Of a stretch of 64,000 nt of DNA, positions 1 to 8,672 are shown piece after piece (position 1 is the stretch's first letter; each line of letters begins with the position of its first letter). The stretch is from Loktanella sp. D2R18 (GTDB taxonomy: Bacteria; Pseudomonadota; Alphaproteobacteria; Rhodobacterales; Rhodobacteraceae): NCBI RefSeq assembly GCF_003318235.1, contig NZ_QOCG01000009.1:62001-126000 (forward strand), given 5' to 3'. A program made the translations under genes and the position numbers. The notes below the pieces were generated by a model that was not told where the DNA came from, searched no databases, and saw nothing but the letters and a program-made list of their open reading frames with translations.

Positions 1-705
1 CATCAACGCGAAACGCGCAGCATCATCTTCGACATCCGCAAATTGATCACGAAGTGTCGCAACGCCGAGTGGCACAGAAATCCAATCCACAACTTTAGCC
101 GCTGCAAACGGCCCCGGATCAGATTTAAACCCGGCGTGTAAGCGCATGATTGCGCGAGGCCTTTCGCGTTTTGGGACCTTGGTTAAATCGATCCAAACCA
201 GTTCAGTCGACCCGCCGCCAATGTCGACGACAAGCAGCTGTTCTGTGTTCACGCTGACCAGTGGCGCACAGGAAATCACCGCAAGCCGTGCTTCTTCTTC
301 GGGCTTAATAATTTCAAGCTTCAACCCGGTCTCGCGCCGCACCTGAGCGATAAAATTGCTACCGTTTTGCGCGCGCCGGCAGGCTTCTGTCGCCACAAGC
401 CGCATATGTTTGACGCCATGTCGCTTCAGTTTTTCACGACAAATCCGCATCGCAGATACTGTACGATTCATCGAGGCGCGCGATAGCCGCCCTGTGCTTT
501 CTAGCCCATGCCCAAGTTGCACAGACTTTGAAAAGCTATCTACCACATGAAATTGGCTGCCCTTCGGTTGGGCAATCAACATGCGACAGCTATTTGTGCC
601 TAAATCCAATGCCGCATAAAGCGACGCCGGATCAGGCGATTTTGGCGCGGGGGTTACGACCGCTTTGGGGAACGCGCCCGCACCTTTGGGACGCTTGGGC
701 GCCAT
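1..705 (-). CDS. Ppx/GppA exopolyphosphatase family protein (3' end outside window)
   Basis: The minus strand is open from an ATG at 705 to the window edge, giving the first 235 or so residues. Visible are the ASKHA phosphate-binding motif ALDLGTNSCRMLIA near residue 32 and the second signature VVDIGGGSTELVW near residue 165, both diagnostic of the Ppx/GppA family, which hydrolyses polyphosphate or the 5' phosphate of pppGpp. A basic, proline-rich N-terminal tail of about 28 residues (MAPKRPKGAGAFPK...) precedes the domain, as in many alphaproteobacterial members. Whether it acts on polyP or pppGpp cannot be told from this part. The neighbour beyond the edge is unknown. Confidence 0.9.
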   Translation of the reverse strand, partial: MAPKRPKGAGAFPKAVVTPAPKSPDPASLYAALDLGTNSCRMLIAQPKGSQFHVVDSFSKSVQLGHGLESTGRLSRASMNRTVSAMRICREKLKRHGVKHMRLVATEACRRAQNGSNFIAQVRRETGLKLEIIKPEEEARLAVISCAPLVSVNTEQLLVVDIGGGSTELVWIDLTKVPKRERPRAIMRLHAGFKSDPGPFAAAKVVDWISVPLGVATLRDQFADVEDDAARFALM

Positions 706-999
706 GATACACGCCCTCCATTTCGAGTTATCCCCAAGCTAGGCCGCGATGGGCGCAGGCGCAAGGGGCGTCGACCTATTGTGATCAGTTTCATGGGCTG
801 GGCATCGCGTGATGCAGCCCCTATCTGAATTGCATACATCTGAAACATGAAAATTATGACCATGCCGCCCACTGGCCCGCGCGTGCCCTGCGGGTTAGCA
901 AAGGTCGGTCGCTCAATGCGTCTGCGATGTCGAAAACCGACATTGTGGATGCATTTCGAGTGCTAGAACCGAAGTAACACAACAAGGGGAATCACCCAC
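706..999. promoter_or_regulatory. Divergent intergenic region upstream of the one-carbon operon
   Basis: About 290 bases without a credible gene, separating the divergent Ppx/GppA gene from the operon beginning at 1000. It must hold both promoters. A perfect small inverted repeat, ATGTCG (927-932) and CGACAT (938-943) with a 5-nt loop, lies about 55 bases before the first start codon. A clear ribosome site (aagggg) precedes the ATG at 1000. I looked for SAM, SAH or cobalamin riboswitch hallmarks and did not recognise one. Confidence 0.45.
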
Positions 1000-1296
1000 A
1001 TGCCCGATGTCACCATAGTCTATTGGCGCGATATGCCCGCCCAAGTCATCGTTGGCCGTGGGCGCAAAGGCGCGAAAATGCCGCTACCAGAGCGGTTTGA
1101 GCAAGCCATCGACCGTGCTGCAATGAAGTCAGGCGCGGCTGAGTCAGATGATTATTTGGCCGGTTTCCGCAAAGCCGCCCCCTACCCGGTTGATGGCACC
1201 CCGCAAGAGGCCGCCGAAGCCGAAGCAACCCGCATTGATACTGAGTTCGACCAAACCCGTCTAAAAACCCTGATCGCAAACGACGGTTGGGCTTGA
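1000..1296 (+). CDS. Small Virulence_fact-type (PF13769-like) conserved protein
   Basis: A 98-residue soluble protein without signal peptide or membrane segment. The opening DVTIVYWRDMPAQVIVGRGR and the following acidic helix match what I recall of the conserved virulence factor domain family, which in roseobacters sits beside methylene-THF reductase. Its biochemical role is unknown to me. It is the first gene of a run with the MTHFR-like gene (29-nt gap) and the methyl-THF-binding protein (ATGA overlap), so a job in folate/corrinoid one-carbon metabolism is inferred from context only. The ATG has a strong aagggg ribosome site. Confidence 0.8.
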   Translation: MPDVTIVYWRDMPAQVIVGRGRKGAKMPLPERFEQAIDRAAMKSGAAESDDYLAGFRKAAPYPVDGTPQEAAEAEATRIDTEFDQTRLKTLIANDGWA

Positions 1297-1325
1297 CCCC
1301 TTTTACCCGCATATCGGAGATCGCC

Positions 1326-2261
1326 ATGTCGCTGCTGCCCTTTCTGAAACGCAAAGATGCCACTTCTACGGGGGAAAACCCTGATATCGCGGCGTTCTTG
1401 CAAGACTATTCAATCGAGGTCATGCCGCGCACGGCCGAAAAGGTCGACGATTTCAAAGACTACCTGCCCGCTGGCACCCGGGTCTACATTGCCCATATCG
1501 ACGGCACACCGATTGAGGACATGGTTGCGACAGCCAAACGGCTTGCCGATGACGGCTACCGTGTCATGCCCCATTTTCCAGCGCGGATCATCGCGGACAA
1601 GGTAGAGCTGGCGGAGTGGATCGCACGTTATCAAGGCGAAGCGGGTGTCGATCAGGCCCTGCTATTGGCTGGTGGCGTTGCGCAGCCAAAAGGCGACTTT
1701 CATAGTTCAATGCAGTTGATGGAAACCGGGCTGTTTGGTGATTTCAAACGCTTGCATGTTGCGGGACACCCCGAAGGCAACCGCGATATTGACAAAGACG
1801 GCAGTGATCACAACGTGATGGAAGCGCTGCGTTGGAAACAACGGTTCTCTGAGACAACAAGTGCTGAGATGGCGCTTGCGACGCAATTTGCCTTTGAAGC
1901 CAAGCCAATCATCGCTTGGGCCGATGCGCTACGCGATGCTGGCATCACGATCCCGGTCCATATTGGCATCGCAGGCCCGGCCAAGTTGCAAACCCTGATC
2001 AAATTTGCGATTGCCTGTGGCGTTGGACCTTCTTTGAAGGTTCTCCAAAAACGGGCGATGGATGTGACCAAGCTTTTGTTGCCATACGAACCCACCGATG
2101 TGTTGACCGAACTTGCCGCCCACAAAGCCGCAAAACCAGATTTTAACATCACCAATGTGCACTTCTTCCCGCTTGGCGGGATCAAGACAAATGCGAATTG
2201 GGCCATCCAAAACGGCGGCAGCGCAGCTGCCCCTGCGAACCAAACCAAGGAAACCACATGA
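1326..2261 (+). CDS. Methylenetetrahydrofolate reductase-like protein
   Basis: A 311-residue TIM-barrel protein of the MetF-like superfamily, expected to handle 5,10-methylene-THF/5-methyl-THF with a flavin. Recognisable blocks are HFPARI near residue 80, LLLAGGVAQPKGDF near 110, and the HIGIAGPAKL stretch near 205 that corresponds to the substrate-binding region of the family. It is a divergent relative rather than a canonical MetF. I chose the ATG at 1326 because cggaga lies just upstream; an upstream in-frame start at 1287 would overlap the previous gene. The stop overlaps the start of the methyl-THF-binding protein, implying translational coupling and a shared pathway. Confidence 0.8.
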   Translation: MSLLPFLKRKDATSTGENPDIAAFLQDYSIEVMPRTAEKVDDFKDYLPAGTRVYIAHIDGTPIEDMVATAKRLADDGYRVMPHFPARIIADKVELAEWIARYQGEAGVDQALLLAGGVAQPKGDFHSSMQLMETGLFGDFKRLHVAGHPEGNRDIDKDGSDHNVMEALRWKQRFSETTSAEMALATQFAFEAKPIIAWADALRDAGITIPVHIGIAGPAKLQTLIKFAIACGVGPSLKVLQKRAMDVTKLLLPYEPTDVLTELAAHKAAKPDFNITNVHFFPLGGIKTNANWAIQNGGSAAAPANQTKETT

Positions 2262-3325
2262 CCCGTACGATTGTTGAATCAAAAACAAAAACAACCATCA
2301 TCGGGTTCGACCAGCCCTTTTGCGTGATCGGCGAACGGATCAACCCAACCGGACGTAAAATTTTGGCCGCAGAGCTAGAGCAAGGTGATTTTAGCCGTGT
2401 TGAGGCCGACGCTATCGCCCAAGCCGCCGCTGGCGCGAACATTTTGGATGTGAACTCTGGCGCCGTGTTTTCTAACAAAATGGCCGAAGACCCGCGTTAT
2501 GCCGACAATAACTTTGTTGAACCGCCGCTGATGAAAGAACTTATCGAACGCGTGCAAGCTGTCGTCGACACGCCGCTGTGTATCGATAGCTCTGTGCCCG
2601 GTGCGCTTGAAAACGGTCTGGCTGCCGCAGAAGGGCGTCCGCTGCTTAACTCTGTCACCGGCGAAGAAGAACGGTTGGAGTTGGTGCTGCCACTCGTGAA
2701 AAAATATAATGTGCCTGTGGTCGCGATCTCCAATGATGACACCGGTATTTCCGAAGACCCTGACGTGCGCTTTGCTGTTGCGAAAAAAATCGTCGAACGC
2801 GCTGCCGATTTTGGTATCCCTGCGCATGACATCGTCGTTGACCCGCTCGTCATGCCGATTGGTGCGATGTCGACCGCTGGTTTGCAGGTGTTTACCTTGG
2901 TCCGCCGTCTGCGTGATGAATTGGGCGTCAACACGACATGTGGTGCATCCAACATCAGCTTTGGCCTCCCCAACCGACACGGTGTGAACAACGCCTTCCT
3001 ACCGATGGCCATGGCGACGGGCATGACATCTGCCATCATGAACCCGATTGCCCTGCCCGTCGGCCCGAAAAAGATTGCCGAAAAGAAAGCGGAGCTTGCG
3101 GCGGCTGGGATCATTTTTCCCGAGGACATCGACGACGAGGTTTTCGTGACATTGCTTGGGCTAGGATCAACCAAAGCCAAAGCCGGCTCGGAAATGCTAG
3201 CGATCCGCGCCGCCAATTTCCTGACAGACAATGACCCGTCTGGGGCAGATTGGATCAAATTCAACCGCGCCCCTGTCAAAGAAGGCGAAGGCCGCGCGCG
3301 CACAGGCCGCCGTCGTCGCGGGTAA
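2258..3325 (+). CDS. Methyl-THF-binding corrinoid methyltransferase domain (pterin-binding MetH-like subunit)
   Basis: A 355-residue protein of the pterin-binding (DHPS/MetH-type) TIM-barrel family: IGERINPTGRK near residue 22 and ANILDVNSG near 60 are hallmark motifs, and D/N residues in IDSS near 108 and SNISFGLP near 230 fit the fold. The family passes the methyl group of methyl-THF to a corrinoid protein. It lacks the homocysteine, B12-binding and activation domains of full MetH. In Phaeobacter and Dinoroseobacter, mutant-fitness work (as I recall it) assigned such a stand-alone protein to a split methionine synthase. An odd feature is the arginine-rich C-terminal tail RARTGRRRRG. Confidence 0.85.
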   Translation: MTRTIVESKTKTTIIGFDQPFCVIGERINPTGRKILAAELEQGDFSRVEADAIAQAAAGANILDVNSGAVFSNKMAEDPRYADNNFVEPPLMKELIERVQAVVDTPLCIDSSVPGALENGLAAAEGRPLLNSVTGEEERLELVLPLVKKYNVPVVAISNDDTGISEDPDVRFAVAKKIVERAADFGIPAHDIVVDPLVMPIGAMSTAGLQVFTLVRRLRDELGVNTTCGASNISFGLPNRHGVNNAFLPMAMATGMTSAIMNPIALPVGPKKIAEKKAELAAAGIIFPEDIDDEVFVTLLGLGSTKAKAGSEMLAIRAANFLTDNDPSGADWIKFNRAPVKEGEGRARTGRRRRG

Positions 3326-3341
3326 GCCAATACAACAGAAT

Positions 3342-3378
3342 ACAAAAAGGCCGCTGAACGGATCAGCGGCCTTTTTGT
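3342..3378. terminator. Bidirectional rho-independent terminator
   Basis: A perfect inverted repeat: GGCCGCTGA (3349-3357) and TCAGCGGCC (3363-3371), flanked by five A on the left and five T on the right, with a 5-nt loop. It lies between the convergent methyltransferase gene and aglK, and the symmetric A/T flanks let it terminate both transcripts. Confidence 0.9.
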
Positions 3379-3395
3379 ATCGCGGTCACAGATGG

Positions 3396-4487
3396 TTAGC
3401 GATAGTAGAGCGATTGGCCATTGTGAAAAATCTGGACCTTTTCAGCCGCAGCATGCATCCGAACGGTTTCACCGCGCAGGCCCGCATGAATGCCAGGAAG
3501 CTTACCGATTACCGCATCAATGTCGCCGATTTTATCGAAATAGAGCAACGTTACCTCGCCCAAGGCTTCGGTGATATGCACTTTACCTTCAAACAGATAG
3601 TTGTCGTCTGTCGTCGCGACCATATCTTCGGGGCGCACACCAACATTCACGTTCAGACCCTTGTCGGAGGCTTGCGTCGGCACCGCCGATGTCACCGTGC
3701 CGCCGCCATTAAGCTTCACCACAGTTTGATCACCAGTTGCAACAATTTCACCGGCCAATAGGTTCATCGATGGAGAGCCAATAAACTGCGCGACAAATTC
3801 ATTTTCCGGGCGCTCATATAGCTCAAGCGGGGTGCCGACCTGTGCAATCCCTTTATTGGCCAAGACCACGATCCGCGTGGCCAAGGTCATCGCCTCGACC
3901 TGATCGTGGGTGACATAGATCATCGTGCTGTCAGGCATCGATTCTTTGAGCTGTGCGATCTCGATCCGGGTGGCGACACGCAATGCGGCATCAAGGTTCG
4001 ACAGTGGTTCGTCAAACAAATAAACTTTGGGATTACGCACAATGGATCGCCCAATCGCAACCCGTTGGCGCTGACCACCGGACAACGCCTTTGGTAAGCG
4101 ATCAAGATAGTCTTCAAGCTGCAAAATTTTGGCAGCTTTACTGACAGCAGCATCGATTTCTGATGCAGGCTTTTTGGCGAGTTTCAGTGCGAACGACATA
4201 TTTTCGCGCACAGTCATATGCGGGTACAGCGCGTAGGATTGAAACACCATCGCGATGCCACGCTGTGCAGGCGGTACATCGTTGACGACCTGACCGTCTA
4301 TTTCAAGCGTCCCATCCGTAATCTTTTCAAGCCCCGCAATCATCCGCAACAGCGTTGATTTTCCGCAGCCCGAAGGGCCGACAAAAACGATCAATTCGCC
4401 GGTTTCGATCTCAAGATCAATGTGTTTCAACACATCCACTTTACCGCCATAGGTTTTGGCGATGTCCGTAAGTTTTAGATCAGCCAT
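3396..4487 (-). CDS. aglK: Alpha-glucoside ABC transporter ATP-binding protein AglK
   Basis: A 363-residue MalK/UgpC-type ATPase. Walker A GPSGCGKST near residue 38, signature LSGGQRQRVAIGRS near 135, Walker B VYLFDEPLSNLD near 156 and switch histidine THDQ near 192 are intact; a C-terminal TOBE/OB domain (from about residue 235, containing VGVRPEDM) completes the CUT1 type. It drives the permease formed by AglF and AglG at the inner membrane. It is the last gene of aglE-F-G-A-K, 11 nt after aglA, an arrangement known from Sinorhizobium and roseobacters. The transcript ends at the shared terminator at 3342-3378. Confidence 0.93.
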   Translation of the reverse strand: MADLKLTDIAKTYGGKVDVLKHIDLEIETGELIVFVGPSGCGKSTLLRMIAGLEKITDGTLEIDGQVVNDVPPAQRGIAMVFQSYALYPHMTVRENMSFALKLAKKPASEIDAAVSKAAKILQLEDYLDRLPKALSGGQRQRVAIGRSIVRNPKVYLFDEPLSNLDAALRVATRIEIAQLKESMPDSTMIYVTHDQVEAMTLATRIVVLANKGIAQVGTPLELYERPENEFVAQFIGSPSMNLLAGEIVATGDQTVVKLNGGGTVTSAVPTQASDKGLNVNVGVRPEDMVATTDDNYLFEGKVHITEALGEVTLLYFDKIGDIDAVIGKLPGIHAGLRGETVRMHAAAEKVQIFHNGQSLYYR

Positions 4488-4498
4488 CTCTTTTTCCC

Positions 4499-6151
4499 TT
4501 AGCTTTCAGTCTTGAGCGCAAGGCAAACTTGCCAAGGGCCTAGGTGTAGTTTCGCATCCGCAGACAGATGCGCAGAGCCCAATTCGGCCCCTATATGTGT
4601 CCACTTGCCCTCAGGCATATCAAACGTGGACGGCGTATCACTGACATTAAACGCACAGAAAATGACCTGATCACCGTCACGCCGCGTGAAATACACGACG
4701 TCCCCACTGGCACGCATTTTGTCGTGGCTTCCACGGCTGAGCGCAGGATGCGCATGACGAAACGCAATGGCCCTTCGGTAGTGGTGCAATAGCGCCCCCG
4801 GTTCGTCCTCTTGCGTGGCAACCGCCAAATGCAAATGTTCAGACGCCACTGGCAACCAAGGTTTTGCATCAGAAAAACCACCATTTTGGCTGTCAGGGGT
4901 CCAAACCATCGGAGTCCGGCACCCGTCCCGGCCCTTGAATTCCGGCCAAAATTCGATGCCGTATGGGTCTTGCAGGTCGTCAAAAGACACATCAGCCTCT
5001 GGCAGACCCAATTCTTCGCCTTGGTAAATGCAGACTGATCCGCGCAAACACATGATCAACGTCGCAAACATCCGTTGTGCGCCCGGCGCAAGCCCCCAAC
5101 GGGTTGCATGACGCACGACATCGTGGTTCGAAAACGCCCAACAGGCCCAACCATCGGGGGCTTTTTGATCGACCTCATCCATGACATCAATGATACGGGG
5201 CGCTGTTGGCACATCGGCCGCCAAAAATTCAAATGCATAACACATCTGCATCAGATCATCGCCGCGCGTATATTCTCCAAGAATTTCCAATCCACGCTGA
5301 CTATCGCCCACCTCACCCACGGCAGCGGCACCAAACGGTTCCATTTCTGCACGCAATCGGCGCAGGAATTCAACGTTCTTGGGATGGTTTTTATCGTAGA
5401 TATGTTCTTGATGGTTGTAAGGGTTTACGGCTGGTGCCGTGTTGGCATTGCGCAGTTCAGGCGGCAAGGCCGGGTTATCGCGCAGCTGTTCGTCATGCAT
5501 ATAAAAATTGATCGTATCAAGCCGAAACCCATCGACGCCCCGGTTTAGCCAGAAACGGGCGACATCCAAAAGCGCCTCTTGCACCGCAGGTTCGTGGAAG
5601 TTCAAGTCCGGCTGCGACACCAAAAAATTATGCATGTAATACTGTTCACGTCGCGCGTCCCACTGCCATGCGGAGCCACCAAAAATAGACAGCCAATTGT
5701 TCGGCGCTGTGCCATCAGGTTTAGGGTCTGACCAGACGTACCAGTTTGATTTGTCGTTGGTCTTAGTCGCCCGGCTTTCAATGAACCAAGGGTGCTGTTC
5801 GCTTGTATGGCTAAGCACCAGATCGATCATCACTTTGACACCAAGCTGATGCGCAGTTTCAATCACCGCATCAAAATCGGCAAGGCTTCCGAACATCGGA
5901 TCGACATCGCAGTAATCGCTGACATCATAGCCAAAGTCTTTCATTGGCGACATAAAGAACGGCGAAATCCAAATCGCATCCACACCCAGTGACGCAATAT
6001 AGGGCAACCGCTGCACGATCCCCATTAGGTCGCCAATGCCGTCGCCATTGCTGTCTTGGTAGCTGCGCGGATAAATCTGGTAGATCACCGCGCCGCGCCA
6101 CCAGTCTTTATCGGTGGCGATTTCAGGTTTTGTGGCGAGTGCCATCGTCAT
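4499..6151 (-). CDS. aglA: Cytoplasmic alpha-glucosidase AglA (GH13)
   Basis: A 550-residue GH13 enzyme without signal peptide, expected to split imported alpha-glucosides such as maltose, trehalose or sucrose in the cytoplasm. It opens with the alpha-amylase barrel (VIYQIYPRSYQDSNGDG near residue 22). GFRLD (near 208) carries the catalytic nucleophile aspartate, AVGEVGD (near 280) the acid/base glutamate, and FSNHD (near 350) the third acidic residue, so it looks active. The ATG at 6151 has a GGAACG ribosome site 6 nt away. It lies in the agl operon between the permease gene aglG and the ATPase gene aglK. Confidence 0.93.
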   Translation of the reverse strand: MTMALATKPEIATDKDWWRGAVIYQIYPRSYQDSNGDGIGDLMGIVQRLPYIASLGVDAIWISPFFMSPMKDFGYDVSDYCDVDPMFGSLADFDAVIETAHQLGVKVMIDLVLSHTSEQHPWFIESRATKTNDKSNWYVWSDPKPDGTAPNNWLSIFGGSAWQWDARREQYYMHNFLVSQPDLNFHEPAVQEALLDVARFWLNRGVDGFRLDTINFYMHDEQLRDNPALPPELRNANTAPAVNPYNHQEHIYDKNHPKNVEFLRRLRAEMEPFGAAAVGEVGDSQRGLEILGEYTRGDDLMQMCYAFEFLAADVPTAPRIIDVMDEVDQKAPDGWACWAFSNHDVVRHATRWGLAPGAQRMFATLIMCLRGSVCIYQGEELGLPEADVSFDDLQDPYGIEFWPEFKGRDGCRTPMVWTPDSQNGGFSDAKPWLPVASEHLHLAVATQEDEPGALLHHYRRAIAFRHAHPALSRGSHDKMRASGDVVYFTRRDGDQVIFCAFNVSDTPSTFDMPEGKWTHIGAELGSAHLSADAKLHLGPWQVCLALKTES

Positions 6152-6212
6152 AGTGTCGTTCCTTCGTCCCCGCCATTAATAGGCCCGAGGTGGTTAGTTG
6201 GTTTTTTTCAGG

Positions 6213-7364
6213 TTACTTTACGGAACCCGCCAAGAGCCCGCGTACAAGATATTTTTGCATGGCAAAGAACACCGCCAAAGGCACCGCAATCGATACAAAT
6301 GCCGCCGTCGCCAAGATTTCCCAGTTCCCACCGCGTGTCCCCAAAAGTTCGACGATTTGGTTGGTCATCACCGTGGTTTGTCCGGTTGAATCGATCAAGA
6401 AGACTTTGGCGACCAGCAAATCATTCCACGTCCATAAGAATTGAAAAATCGCAAATGATGCCAGTGCGGGGAATGACAGGGGCAGGATGATTTTGGTGAA
6501 AATCTGGAAATCCGTCGCGCCATCGACCCGCGCATTTTCAATAATATCGCGTGGCAGCCCGACCATATAGTTGCGCAGCAAATAGATCGCGAGCGGAAGC
6601 CCAAAGCCTGTATGCGCAAGCCATACCCCCAGATAGCCTTTGCCGATCCCGATATTCAGGTGCAGTTTCAGTAGCGGGATCAATGCCAATTGCAGCGGCA
6701 CGACCAATAGCCCCACCACCATCGCAATCAAAATCGCGCGGCCCGGAAAATCCATCCACGCCAGCGCATAGGCCGCAAAGGCCGCGATCACGATTGGGAT
6801 AATCGTCGCAGGAATTGTGACTATCATAGTATTGGTAAAAGCCTTAAGCATATTGTCCGTCTGTGACCCGCTGAACAGTACTTTATCGTAGTTATCGAGC
6901 GTAAAATCTGGCGGGGTTGCGGCCGTCGCAAAAACACGTTGCCCACGCCCCGACATTTCAGCGGTACCAGTCCAAACATAATCACCATTGGCTTGAACGG
7001 TAATGGTTTCACCATCGCCAAGATCGGCAGTATCACCCGCAATATAGCTGTCAATTGCACGCGAAGATGTGCCCCAAACGCCAATCTCTGCGCCGGGTTC
7101 GTCGAACAAATTACCTGTGATCGTGTAGACGCCGTCGACCAACGACTGCACGCCTTCATCATCAGGATCAGTTGTCCGCAGTGTCACGTTCTGCTCGGTC
7201 GGGAACAGTGATTGCCACCAACCAGAACTAGAAATCTGATCAGTCGTGCGGAATGACGACACCAAAAGCCCCACGGTTGGGAACAGCCACAACGCCACTA
7301 AAAGCACCACAGAAATATGCACGATCCACGTCAGTGACGACTTGCTACCAGCGATGTTATCCAT
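6213..7364 (-). CDS. aglG: Alpha-glucoside ABC transporter permease AglG
   Basis: A 383-residue MalG-type inner-membrane permease. An N-terminal membrane segment (about residues 12-34) is followed by a roughly 120-residue loop predicted outside the membrane, then the usual transmembrane helices; the EAA coupling loop (DIIENARVDGATDFQIF) lies near residue 275, and the protein ends LLAGSVK as many MalG-family members do. The large loop is also typical of AglG homologues. Its start overlaps the aglF stop in a TGATG arrangement, so the two permease subunits are translationally coupled. Confidence 0.92.
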   Translation of the reverse strand: MDNIAGSKSSLTWIVHISVVLLVALWLFPTVGLLVSSFRTTDQISSSGWWQSLFPTEQNVTLRTTDPDDEGVQSLVDGVYTITGNLFDEPGAEIGVWGTSSRAIDSYIAGDTADLGDGETITVQANGDYVWTGTAEMSGRGQRVFATAATPPDFTLDNYDKVLFSGSQTDNMLKAFTNTMIVTIPATIIPIVIAAFAAYALAWMDFPGRAILIAMVVGLLVVPLQLALIPLLKLHLNIGIGKGYLGVWLAHTGFGLPLAIYLLRNYMVGLPRDIIENARVDGATDFQIFTKIILPLSFPALASFAIFQFLWTWNDLLVAKVFLIDSTGQTTVMTNQIVELLGTRGGNWEILATAAFVSIAVPLAVFFAMQKYLVRGLLAGSVK

Positions 7365-8590
7365 CAGCGCATCTCCTTGCGGGCGTTATAAACGTTCCAA
7401 ATGAGGATCGGTGAGACAAGCAACATGATGATCATGGCACTGGCCGATCCCAATCCCCAGTCGTTCGCGCGGAACAATTTATCATACATGTAGTTGGCCA
7501 AGACTTGCGTTTCCCATTGGCCGTTGGTCATCGCAAACACGATGTCGAACACTTTCAGAACAACCAAAGTAATCGTTGTCCAAACCACCACGATTGTACC
7601 GGAAATCTGCGGCATCTTGATTTTAAAAAACACTTGGAACGGGTTCGCGCCGTCGACAATCGCGGCCTCAATGGTTTCTTCGGGAATGCCGCGTAAGGCG
7701 GCAGACAAAATCACCATCGCAAATCCGGTTTGAATCCAGATCAGCACGATCATTAGGAAAAACGAATTCCAGCCCGGAATAGTCAGCCATGTTTGTGGCA
7801 CACCGTAATTGTAGGTTTTCGTAAAAGCTCCAAACGCGAATGAAAGCGCGGTCAATGCGATCGCGGTTAAGATCAAAGCGCCGACAATACGCAATACAGT
7901 TGGCAGCATGCCACCTTTGCCGCTTCGGGCGGTTTGCACCATGCTCCACACAACAAACAAAGCGGCGACGGCAGCACAGATCATCAGCATTCCGGGCACA
8001 AGACGCAGGATCAAGAACGACCCGACACCGCCATCAAATTGCAGCCAAACTGCATTCAAAACGCCAATCTGGCTCTGGCCAACCGGGCGCGTGTCATAGA
8101 TCAGCTTAAAAATCACCGAGGCCCCGACAAAGGAAATCGCCATCGGCATAAAAATCAAGGATTTCGCGATAGCACCCCATTTGATCCGATCGGTCAGTTG
8201 CGCGGAAAGCAACCCAAACGCGGTCGACGCTGCGGGCACAACAACCAACCAAAGCATGTTGTTTTGCAGTGCTTCCCAAAATTTTGGGTCTGCGAACATT
8301 TGTTGGTAATTCGCAAGACCGACAAACGCACCGTCTTGTTCCCGATCCGTCAAAGAATACCACAGCGTCGCGAAAACAGGGTAAGCGAGGTACAGGCCAA
8401 GCGCGAACATTGCGGGGAAAAGAAACAGCCAAGGTCGCACAAGGTTAGCGCGGTTGATATTGCGGCCAATGTTTTCACCTTTGGCCGGAAACAGCACCTT
8501 ATCCAAGAATTGGTTCGAGAAATAGAAATAGGCAATGCAGCCACCTACCCCGAGAAAAATTGTGAAAAGACCCTGTAGCGCAGGATGCAT
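7364..8590 (-). CDS. aglF: Alpha-glucoside ABC transporter permease AglF
   Basis: A 408-residue MalF-type permease with several hydrophobic helices; the first (residues 5-27) precedes a short linker and the second (PWLFLFPAMFALGLYLAYPV) starts near residue 52. The EAA loop EETIEAAIVDGANPFQVFFK near residue 310 is the docking site for the AglK ATPase. It pairs with AglG to form the channel. It follows aglE after an 82-nt gap that contains a strong hairpin (8620-8651), probably lowering permease expression relative to the binding protein. Confidence 0.92.
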   Translation of the reverse strand: MHPALQGLFTIFLGVGGCIAYFYFSNQFLDKVLFPAKGENIGRNINRANLVRPWLFLFPAMFALGLYLAYPVFATLWYSLTDREQDGAFVGLANYQQMFADPKFWEALQNNMLWLVVVPAASTAFGLLSAQLTDRIKWGAIAKSLIFMPMAISFVGASVIFKLIYDTRPVGQSQIGVLNAVWLQFDGGVGSFLILRLVPGMLMICAAVAALFVVWSMVQTARSGKGGMLPTVLRIVGALILTAIALTALSFAFGAFTKTYNYGVPQTWLTIPGWNSFFLMIVLIWIQTGFAMVILSAALRGIPEETIEAAIVDGANPFQVFFKIKMPQISGTIVVVWTTITLVVLKVFDIVFAMTNGQWETQVLANYMYDKLFRANDWGLGSASAMIIMLLVSPILIWNVYNARKEMR

Positions 8591-8619
8591 CGTCGGTCCC
8601 CCCCGGGATCAAAAGAGTG

Positions 8620-8651
8620 AAGGACAGCGCAACATATGCTGCGCTGTCCTT
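8620..8651 (-). terminator. Intra-operon hairpin between aglE and aglF (partial terminator or mRNA stabiliser)
   Basis: AAGGACAGCGC (8620-8630) pairs perfectly with GCGCTGTCCTT (8641-8651) around a 10-nt loop. In transcription order it follows the binding-protein gene and precedes the permease genes, and lacks a strong T-run, which favours attenuation or 3' stabilisation of aglE mRNA over full termination. Confidence 0.7.
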
Positions 8652-8672
8652 TGGTGTTATCAGCGGTTTTGC

